Of a stretch of 5,916 nt of DNA, positions 1 to 4,705 are shown piece by piece. The DNA comes from Phycisphaerales bacterium (GTDB lineage: Bacteria; Planctomycetota; Phycisphaerae; Phycisphaerales; UBA1924). Within the stretch, counting starts at the first letter, position 1; each line of letters starts with the position of its first letter. The position numbers were made by a program, and so were the translations under genes. The notes under the pieces were generated by a model. It was not told the DNA's origin, did not search any database, and saw nothing but the letters and a program-made list of their open reading frames with translations. The DNA is taken from the NCBI GenBank assembly GCA_029260335.1, contig JAJDDL010000257.1, positions 1-5,916 on the forward strand. The letters run 5' to 3'.

Positions 1-113
1 GCGAGCTTGGCCCATCCGAAGATCGCGATGCGCCGAGGAGTCTTGGCGCAGGGCCACCCCGCCGGCGTGACCGGCTGTTCGCTCTCGTTGCGTCCGCGTT
101 CTTTTCGGGCCAT
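1..113 (-). CDS. N-terminal fragment of a probable glycosyltransferase, third gene of the glycan operon
   Basis: On the minus strand an ATG at 113-111 opens a frame that stays open to the window edge (37 complete codons). After about 27 residues of polar, probably disordered leader it reads RRIAIFGWAKL. This is a first beta strand followed by a short W-containing loop, as at the N-terminus of GT-B glycosyltransferases. The upstream family 4 enzyme in this window begins with the very similar MRIALVNWAKIW. The ATG lies 2 nt after the TAA stop of the family 2 glycosyltransferase, so translation is probably coupled and the gene shares its transcript. No strong Shine-Dalgarno is visible; only a weak GGA precedes the start, inside the upstream stop region. 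The family call is inference from a short stretch plus context. A start further in, nearer the beta strand, is possible, because only about 10 of the 37 residues look like conserved fold. Confidence 0.6.
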   Translation of the reverse strand, partial: MARKERGRNESEQPVTPAGWPCAKTPRRIAIFGWAKL

Positions 114-115
114 GC

Positions 116-1816
116 TTATCCGTACCGGCCCCGCGACTTCGGGGGGCGGAGTTTAGCGACATCCAAGGCACATCGCAGCCCCGTCCATAACCAACGGCCG
201 AGGAATTTCGATCTCACCAACGCTCCATCTCGCTCCAGCCGCCCCGTCTCGGGCGAGCGGCCATCAATCTGCAGATTCCACCGCCCACTCACCATGGGCA
301 GGTCATTCTCGTTGTCGAACACCACCACAACCCTCGCCGGATGGCGCAAGAACCCGAGTTGGCGAAACAGACGCGACCGACGACTAGGCGAATACAGCAC
401 GCGCTCAACGCCTCGCTCCTCGCCTGCATCGTGCGGCCCGGGCATGTCGATTCGTAACGCGAGCACCCATTTCGGTTCCCGCTCTGGCATTCCCCGCGCC
501 TCGAGTTCCTCTCGAACTTTCTCGCGAAGCTCGGCGAACCGCACGCGCGTCCCCGGTCGGTGGCAAATCCCCACCACCCGGGCTCTTGAGCTCAGCGCCC
601 CCGCCCGTTTCAGAGCATCCATGATGGGCTCGGGCTTCGGGCTCAAATCGTCGAGTTTGCCGGTGACCTGGCTTGCCGCGTCGTGCGCGCTGCGCCGGAT
701 GATCTCGGCATGGCTGACCCGACGCATCATGATCGCCTTGATCGCCTCGCGGAGCAGATGGCCATACCGCCGGGCCATGATCCGACGCCCGACGCCGGCC
801 TTCTGGAGCATCCAGAGCAGGTTGCGTTGGGCGTAGTACAGCCGCGCAGGCGTTAGCTTGTGATGCCAAGGTGTGTGGAACACCACCGCGTCCAGATTCA
901 ACACCACTCGATGCCCGGCTCGCGCGAATCGCACGCACCAGTCCGCGTCATCGCAATAGATGAAGTACCGCCAATCCCAGAGCCCGACCTCGCGCACCAT
1001 GCTCCACCGCGCAAGCAGGCTGCACGCGCTGACGACATCGACGTCCCTGAGCCCGGCGTATTCGCGCACGCCGCGCGTCCCGCCGATCTCCCGGACCCAT
1101 TTTTTGTGCGACTTGCGCAGCCGATGGTCCTTACTGGGCTCGTCGCTCATGACCCCGGTCTTGGGGTCCAGGTACACCGTGGTCTCGATCGTCCGCTCGC
1201 GATCGCCCAGGTCCACCGTTCGCGAGCCTACCAGCCCAATAGTGTCATCCGATCGCGCACCCTCGAGCAGCCTGCGCAGCGCATCGCTCGGCAGGTCGAT
1301 ATCGTCATCCACGAGCCACACAAACTCGGGCCTCGCCTGAGAATCTTCACGATCGAGCACATCCCACGTAAACCCAAGCCCGGTGTTGAACCCCCCGCAC
1401 CCGCCGTGATTCTCGGAGTTGCGAATCAAGGTCAGGGACCGAAATCCCCCCACGTTGGCCTCTCCGGTTGCCGCCGAGTCCAGGGCAAACGCGGGCTCGT
1501 GAGCCTTGGCCGTCGGATTCTGAACGACCCGCTCGGGCTTCCACCGCTCCTGGAGAAACTGAAGCGTCCCGTCGCTCGATGCGTTGTCGGTGACAATCAC
1601 ATCGAGTTGCCCGCGATCAATATCCTGCTTCGCCAGAGCTTCCAACGCGCGCGAGACGTCTTCCTTCCGATTCCAAGTGACAATGACGACCGCGACATTC
1701 GGGGTCGCGATCCCATTCATGATCTCCGTTGCCAACGCCTCGGCACCCCTTGTTTGGACCGCCTCAGGCGGTGATCCTGGCTGCAATGTTGTCGTTTGCT
1801 CGCTCAAAGTGCCCAC
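116..1816 (-). CDS. GT-A family 2 glycosyltransferase (rhamnosyl/galactofuranosyl-transferase-like)
   Basis: This 566-residue protein should transfer a sugar from an NDP-sugar donor to a growing glycan on the cytoplasmic side of the inner membrane. The GT-A fold is clear. Strand VAVVIVTWNR (about 41-50) and VTDNASSDGT (75-84, with D77) form the nucleotide-binding half. FVWLVDDDIDLP (165-176) holds the metal-binding DxD (D170/D172). WRYFIYCDDADWCVRFARAG (282-301) holds the acidic residues expected near the catalytic base, and YYAQRNLLW follows at 327-335. This pattern fits the rhamnosyltransferase/GlfT2-like branch of GT2; the actual donor cannot be read from sequence. Residues from about 345 to 566 are an additional Arg-rich C-terminal region that I cannot assign. 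The start is GTG, 3 nt after the stop of the preceding glycosyltransferase. An ATG at 1720-1718 (M33), preceded by GGAG and just before the first strand, is a credible alternative. The gene lies between two other glycosyltransferase genes with gaps of 2-3 nt, which supports one surface-glycan operon. Confidence 0.9.
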   Translation of the reverse strand: MGTLSEQTTTLQPGSPPEAVQTRGAEALATEIMNGIATPNVAVVIVTWNRKEDVSRALEALAKQDIDRGQLDVIVTDNASSDGTLQFLQERWKPERVVQNPTAKAHEPAFALDSAATGEANVGGFRSLTLIRNSENHGGCGGFNTGLGFTWDVLDREDSQARPEFVWLVDDDIDLPSDALRRLLEGARSDDTIGLVGSRTVDLGDRERTIETTVYLDPKTGVMSDEPSKDHRLRKSHKKWVREIGGTRGVREYAGLRDVDVVSACSLLARWSMVREVGLWDWRYFIYCDDADWCVRFARAGHRVVLNLDAVVFHTPWHHKLTPARLYYAQRNLLWMLQKAGVGRRIMARRYGHLLREAIKAIMMRRVSHAEIIRRSAHDAASQVTGKLDDLSPKPEPIMDALKRAGALSSRARVVGICHRPGTRVRFAELREKVREELEARGMPEREPKWVLALRIDMPGPHDAGEERGVERVLYSPSRRSRLFRQLGFLRHPARVVVVFDNENDLPMVSGRWNLQIDGRSPETGRLERDGALVRSKFLGRWLWTGLRCALDVAKLRPPKSRGRYG

Positions 1817-1819
1817 AGC

Positions 1820-3385
1820 CTACACCGCCCGTCTGGCCTGGGAGCGATCCTGACGGTTGCCGTCCACGCAGTCCTCATAGATCGCGAGGATCTCATCCAC
1901 GTGACTCTCGATGCTCTTGGAGATTTGAACCCCGGAACGCAATCGATCCAACAAACCGTCCTCCTGGACCACCTGACGGAGCTTGGACACCAGATCCTCT
2001 AGGTTGTTGCCCTCGAACAGCAGCCCGTTCTGGCCGTGCGCCACGAAATCGGGAATCCCCCCAAGCTCGGCTCCGAGCACCGGCACGCCGCAGGCGAGCA
2101 TCTCCATCACGGTCTGGGGCCCGTTGTCCCACCAGATACTCGGCACGACTCCCAGATCCGCCGCGCCGAGGAGCCACGGGATGTCCTCGCGGTCGTACCC
2201 ATCTGAGAGCGTCAGCCGGGCAAGATGTGCCTCCAGCCGCCGGATCCGATTGGCAATCGGCCCGACCCCAAGAGCGTGGATGCACAGATGCAGCCGAGCA
2301 AGCACACCCGGCTCACTGCGCTCCAGGGCTTCGAGCAAAAGGTCCAGGCCCTTAGCGCGGTTGTGGTATCCCAGGAAGACGACACGGATCGGCCGCGGGC
2401 CTTCGCTCAGTGGTGCCGGTGTTCGCACAACTTCCGTCTGTTGTTTGGCCAACTCGACCATCGAAGTCCCAAGCGTGCGGGTCGCCAAACGCGATCTCTC
2501 GACACCCAGAGCCTCGAACTTGCTTGCCACAAACTCCGAGACCGCGTGGACCCGATCGCACTTATTCAGGGCCCGGATCATCGCCATTCGCCTGAGTCCA
2601 TACTCGTTGGGTGCCAAGCTGCTCACAGGATCCGCCAGCGCTTCGTTGCTGACCACAACGCGAGAGGCTGGACCATCACTGTCCTGCGCCAGCCGGGCGG
2701 TCTCGCCTCGCGCATCTGAGCCCAACACGGGCAGGGGCATCAGGAAATCGCCAGCCGATCGCACGCGCTTTGTGACCGATCGACCCGGCCGCTCGCTCTT
2801 GCGTTTCCACGCCGGGTCATGACATCCGACACAAGCGTGGCCGTTCTCGAAATCGGTGCACGCGCTGGAATCACGCTTCATCAGGTAGACCTGGGGACAG
2901 ATCGTGTGGTAGTTATGCAAGCTGAATACAGCCCGCGCCCCGGCTTGCTTGGCCGTCGCGACACAACCGGCACTGAGACCCTCCAAAGTCTGAAAGTGCA
3001 CCAGGTCCACATCCAGGGATTGCACCAACTCCCCGAAGATCCTTTCCAAGTCAGGACTCGACGCCTCGGCTTGTGGTCGATCGAACTGATACGTAGATGG
3101 CGCTCGCACCGGCGAATGCACGATTTCAAAGACCCGCACGCCCAGCCAGTCCGCGTGCCGACGCACATGGCACGCCTCGGAATCGTCAGTGCCAGAATCC
3201 GAACTACGGGTGTGCCCCGAGGTCTCCCCATGCTTGAGCCTCGGATTCGTGCCTGAGCTGATGCTCACAACTTCATGCCCGCGCTGCAGCAGGGATAGCG
3301 CGAGGGACTGGGTGTAGGCGTTGATGCCCCCGCCGCGCGAAGCGCCGTGCCAGATCTTCGCCCAGTTGACCAAAGCGATTCGCAT
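1820..3385 (-). CDS. GT-B family 4 glycosyltransferase, first gene of the glycan operon
   Basis: This 521-residue GT4 enzyme probably adds a sugar from a nucleotide-sugar donor to a lipid-linked or surface polysaccharide precursor at the inner face of the membrane. The N-terminal acceptor half starts MRIALVNWAKIW and carries the usual glycine loop (GASRGGGINAY, 14-24). VFSLHNYHTICPQ (153-165) is the family's HNYH/C-P region, followed by a four-cysteine patch (C163, C176, C185, C188) seen in many GT4 members. The C-terminal donor half runs from RPIRVVFLGYHNRAKGLDLL (331-350) to VMEMLACGVPVLGAELGGIP (426-445). The EX7E pair appears as D420...E428, so the first acid is Asp rather than Glu. Polar, low-complexity inserts at about 45-110 and 195-250 make it longer than the roughly 350-420 residues usual for GT4. 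The ATG at 3385 is in place for the MRIAL beta strand and follows only a weak GGGT. Substrate is unknown. Confidence 0.92.
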   Translation of the reverse strand: MRIALVNWAKIWHGASRGGGINAYTQSLALSLLQRGHEVVSISSGTNPRLKHGETSGHTRSSDSGTDDSEACHVRRHADWLGVRVFEIVHSPVRAPSTYQFDRPQAEASSPDLERIFGELVQSLDVDLVHFQTLEGLSAGCVATAKQAGARAVFSLHNYHTICPQVYLMKRDSSACTDFENGHACVGCHDPAWKRKSERPGRSVTKRVRSAGDFLMPLPVLGSDARGETARLAQDSDGPASRVVVSNEALADPVSSLAPNEYGLRRMAMIRALNKCDRVHAVSEFVASKFEALGVERSRLATRTLGTSMVELAKQQTEVVRTPAPLSEGPRPIRVVFLGYHNRAKGLDLLLEALERSEPGVLARLHLCIHALGVGPIANRIRRLEAHLARLTLSDGYDREDIPWLLGAADLGVVPSIWWDNGPQTVMEMLACGVPVLGAELGGIPDFVAHGQNGLLFEGNNLEDLVSKLRQVVQEDGLLDRLRSGVQISKSIESHVDEILAIYEDCVDGNRQDRSQARRAV

Positions 3386-3393
3386 AGACCCAA

Positions 3394-3399
3394 ACTATA
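3394..3399 (-). promoter_or_regulatory. Candidate -10 box of the glycosyltransferase operon
   Basis: On the minus strand the hexamer reads TATAGT, one base from the sigma-70 consensus TATAAT, in an otherwise GC-rich stretch. Its last base is 8 nt from the ATG of the family 4 glycosyltransferase, so transcription from it would begin at or within a base or two of the start codon and give an essentially leaderless mRNA. No matching -35 element is visible, which keeps confidence low. Confidence 0.3.
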
Positions 3400-3458
3400 C
3401 GGATCGCAGGGCCCATACGATCCCTCTCGAAATTGGGGCGAGGTCCCCGCCCAAACCC

Positions 3459-3463
3459 AGGAG
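3459..3463 (+). promoter_or_regulatory. Shine-Dalgarno that sets the start of the bPH2 gene
   Basis: AGGAG lies 5 nt before the ATG at 3469. The same frame could be opened at a TTG at 3433, but that would add 12 residues (Gly/Pro/Arg-rich) ahead of the conserved MIQFNC start. The ribosome binding site and the conserved N-terminus agree on 3469. Confidence 0.8.
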
Positions 3464-3468
3464 CCCCG

Positions 3469-4143
3469 ATGATCCAGTTCAACTGCGACCGCTGCGAACG
3501 CCCCTTTGAGCTCACCGATGATCGTGCCGGCGAGAAGCTCGAATGCCCGGACTGCGGCGACATGAACATCGTCCCGGCTGCTCCTGCGCCTGCTCCAATC
3601 GAGTCGGATTCCTCCGAATCCGAGTCCGCGTATGACCCCAAGGCCGATCGAGCCGCCGATGCTGGCTATCCACCAAATCACGGCCCGGAGGCCCCGGTGG
3701 TTCGCATCCACCCCGCGCTGATGCGTGCAAATCCACTGCTTTTTCTGGGTGTTCTTCTCGCGATCCTTCTGGGTGGTGCCGGCTTCATCTGGTATGGCCT
3801 CATGGGAAAGTCCCCAACCTTCATCCAATACCCCAGCATCGCCCTGCTCATCATCGCGGCGGTCTTCCTGGGGCTCTGGAAGATCCAAAAACTCTCACAC
3901 TCGATCGAGGTCACCACAAAGCGATCCATCGAGCGAAGGGGGCTTTTCTCCCGGGCCACGAGCGAGGTCCTTCACGACAACATCCGAAATATCCAGATCA
4001 CCCAGTCCTTCCTGGAGAGGCTGCTCAACGTCGGCACGCTTGCGATCGCCAGTGCCGGCCAGGACGGGGTCGAGATCCAGGTGCAATCCTTGCCTGCGCC
4101 CGATGAAATCCGAAAGATCATCGATCTGTACCGTCCGCTCTAA
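3469..4143 (+). CDS. Zinc-ribbon, two-helix membrane protein with bacterial PH (bPH2/DUF304-like) domain
   Basis: The protein has 224 residues. It opens with a zinc ribbon, C6-x2-C9-x16-C26-x2-C29, of the type often placed at the start of planctomycete membrane proteins. An Ala/Pro then Ser/Glu-rich linker follows (about 36-80). Two membrane helices lie at about 89-111 (NPLLFLGVLLAILLGGAGFI) and 122-137 (PSIALLIIAAVFLGLW). The C-terminal part, about 143-222, has the bPH2 pattern: SIEVTTKRSIERRGLFSR, then EVLHDNIRNIQITQSFLERL, then a GTLAIASAG strand, ending with IRKIIDLYRPL. In related proteins (YdbS/YdbT-type) this domain faces the cytoplasm; its ligand is generally unknown. Here the ribbon and the PH domain are predicted to be on the same side of the membrane. 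It is the first of two plus-strand genes for small membrane zinc-ribbon proteins. Function is not known; a membrane-organising or stress-related role would be a guess. Confidence 0.85.
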   Translation: MIQFNCDRCERPFELTDDRAGEKLECPDCGDMNIVPAAPAPAPIESDSSESESAYDPKADRAADAGYPPNHGPEAPVVRIHPALMRANPLLFLGVLLAILLGGAGFIWYGLMGKSPTFIQYPSIALLIIAAVFLGLWKIQKLSHSIEVTTKRSIERRGLFSRATSEVLHDNIRNIQITQSFLERLLNVGTLAIASAGQDGVEIQVQSLPAPDEIRKIIDLYRPL

Positions 4144-4146
4144 CCG

Positions 4147-4218
4147 ATGGCATCTGATGATCCGAAACTGTCGAATAAACACCTGGACCCGGATCTGAGC
4201 CTAAGGTTGCCGCGATGA
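4147..4218 (+). CDS. Possible 23-residue small ORF overlapping the next start
   Basis: An ATG 3 nt after the bPH2 stop opens a 23-codon frame reading MASDDPKLSNKH... and ending ...LSLRLPR. Its TGA at 4216-4218 overlaps the next gene's ATG as ATGA. That is the geometry of translational coupling, and it would fill most of the 71-nt gap between the two genes. Against it, I see no Shine-Dalgarno ahead of its ATG, the peptide matches nothing I recognise, and frames of this length arise by chance in GC-rich DNA. Listed as a low-confidence candidate only. Confidence 0.2.
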   Translation: MASDDPKLSNKHLDPDLSLRLPR

Positions 4219-4559
4219 AGCGAATCCTCGGAGAAACAGCCAGCAGAGCGACCCGCTCGATCGGGCGAAGGCCCCTGGATTGGCTGCATCGGGTTCGCAT
4301 CAGGGCTCTTACGCTGGTTCTGGCGGTCGCGATTACCGCGTTTGGCCTTATCGCGTGGGCTGCGTTGCCCGCGATTCCGGTGATCAGCGTCGCCGTCGCC
4401 GCCGTGGCTATGGCGATCAACTCCGTGACCGCTCGACTGAATGAGCCGCTTTGCCGCGATTGCGGCGAGGACCTTGCCGGGCTCACCGCTGGCGAGTATG
4501 GCGTGGTCTGCCCAAGCTGCGGGCTGATCAATCCCATCAAGACCGATCGCCTGGCCTAG
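4215..4559 (+). CDS. Small two-helix membrane protein with C-terminal zinc ribbon
   Basis: This hypothetical protein has 114 residues. A basic N-terminus (about 1-30, many Arg) is followed by two closely spaced hydrophobic helices (about 31-51 ALTLVLAVAITAFGLIAWAA, and 53-71). The tail carries a zinc ribbon with C80-x2-C83 and C99-x2-C102 (CRDCG ... CPSCG). Arg-rich ends on both sides suggest both termini, including the ribbon, are cytoplasmic. The start has AAGG at 4203-4206, 8 nt upstream, and an in-frame TAA at 4176 rules out a much longer protein. It follows the bPH2 gene by 71 nt and is probably co-transcribed with it. The two share architecture in mirror order (ribbon then helices, helices then ribbon) but not evident homology. 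I do not recognise a named family; function unknown. Confidence 0.7.
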   Translation: MKRILGETASRATRSIGRRPLDWLHRVRIRALTLVLAVAITAFGLIAWAALPAIPVISVAVAAVAMAINSVTARLNEPLCRDCGEDLAGLTAGEYGVVCPSCGLINPIKTDRLA

Positions 4560-4576
4560 TTAAACCTGATGATGAG

Positions 4577-4608
4577 TCAAGGGAGGCCCTGGCGCAAGCC
4601 TGGGCTTC
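4577..4608 (+). terminator. Possible terminator hairpin after the small zinc-ribbon gene
   Basis: Read in the plus direction, the left arm folds into its own stem (GAGGCCC/GGGCTTC, T.T mismatch, GGC/GCC, GCAA loop), starting 17 nt after the stop at 4559. The sequence after it is GGTTGTATACAT, without a proper T-run, so it is a poorer intrinsic terminator than the copy behind tig. The full 32-bp stem could instead stop transcription coming from the left. Confidence 0.35.
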
Positions 4609-4647
4609 GGTTGTATACATGGGCCAGTGCCTGCATCTCGAGGAGGC

Positions 4648-4689
4648 AAAAAAGAAAGAAGCCCAGGCTTGCGCCAGGGCCTCTCTTGA
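4648..4689 (-). terminator. tig: Intrinsic terminator of tig
   Basis: In the tig direction, the right arm (4689 to 4658) begins 16 nt after the TGA and forms a GC-rich hairpin: 7 bp, a T.T mismatch, 3 bp and a GCAA loop. It runs directly into TTTCTTTTTT (4657 to 4648). A GC-rich stem followed at once by a T-tract is the standard form of a Rho-independent terminator. Confidence 0.75.
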
Positions 4690-4705
4690 AGTTTGTCGAA
4701 ACGTA

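Larger units (their letters stand above)
3386..3468. promoter_or_regulatory. Divergent intergenic region between the glycan operon and the bPH2 gene
   Basis: These 83 bp separate two divergent start codons, so promoters for both directions must lie here or inside the genes. For the leftward operon, TATAGT (minus strand, 3399-3394) is a good -10 hexamer in GC-rich surroundings. It sits only 8 nt before the ATG, and no convincing -35 is found at 16-18 bp (GATCGT at best). A dyad, GGATCG (3401-3406) and CGATCC (3418-3423), is nearly centred on GGGCCC and could be an operator. Close to the rightward gene, TTGGG (3433-3437) and CCCAA (3450-3454) could form a small hairpin just before the ribosome binding site. 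None of these is more than a candidate. Confidence 0.4.
4577..4689. repeat. Long near-perfect inverted repeat of two hairpin modules (REPIN/BIME-like)
   Basis: Arms 4577-4608 and 4658-4689 are 32 nt each and complementary at every position but one (4582 against 4684, a G.U pair in RNA). The inner 26 nt are perfect. The spacer is 49 nt. Each arm is also an imperfect palindrome on its own: GAGGCCC pairs with GGGCTTC (one G.U), then a T.T mismatch, then GGC/GCC closing a GCAA loop. Single hairpins with an internal mismatch, arranged as an inverted pair, are how REP sequences form REPINs or BIMEs. The element takes up 113 of the 146 bp between the converging stop codons. No transposase or terminal target duplication is visible. 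Whether it recurs elsewhere in the genome cannot be seen from this window. Confidence 0.85.

Noticed and set aside
860..1774. 304-codon plus-strand open frame opposite the family 2 glycosyltransferase
   Set aside because: It is fully antisense to a gene with clear GT-A motifs. Its His/Pro/Arg-rich product has no recognisable fold and reflects GC-rich mirror coding.
1983..2822. 279-codon plus-strand open frame opposite the family 4 glycosyltransferase
   Set aside because: It is antisense to a well-supported gene, with a Ser/Arg/Pro-rich low-complexity product and no motif or ribosome binding site.
3433..3468. TTG start that would lengthen the bPH2 protein by 12 residues
   Set aside because: AGGAG is correctly spaced for the ATG at 3469, and the conserved MIQFNC ribbon start lies there.
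3265..3888. 207-codon minus-strand open frame overlapping the divergent region and the bPH2 gene
   Set aside because: It runs across both start regions and opposes a gene supported by a Shine-Dalgarno, a zinc ribbon and a PH domain. The product has no domain.
4118..4540. 140-codon minus-strand open frame opposite the small zinc-ribbon gene
   Set aside because: Its Ala/Thr/Ile-rich product is the antisense image of a two-helix protein, and it has no Shine-Dalgarno or motif.
4577..4689. Inverted repeat as an insertion sequence or CRISPR remnant
   Set aside because: There is no transposase fragment, no flanking target duplication, and no direct-repeat/spacer series. The nested hairpin structure fits a REP-like or terminator module better.
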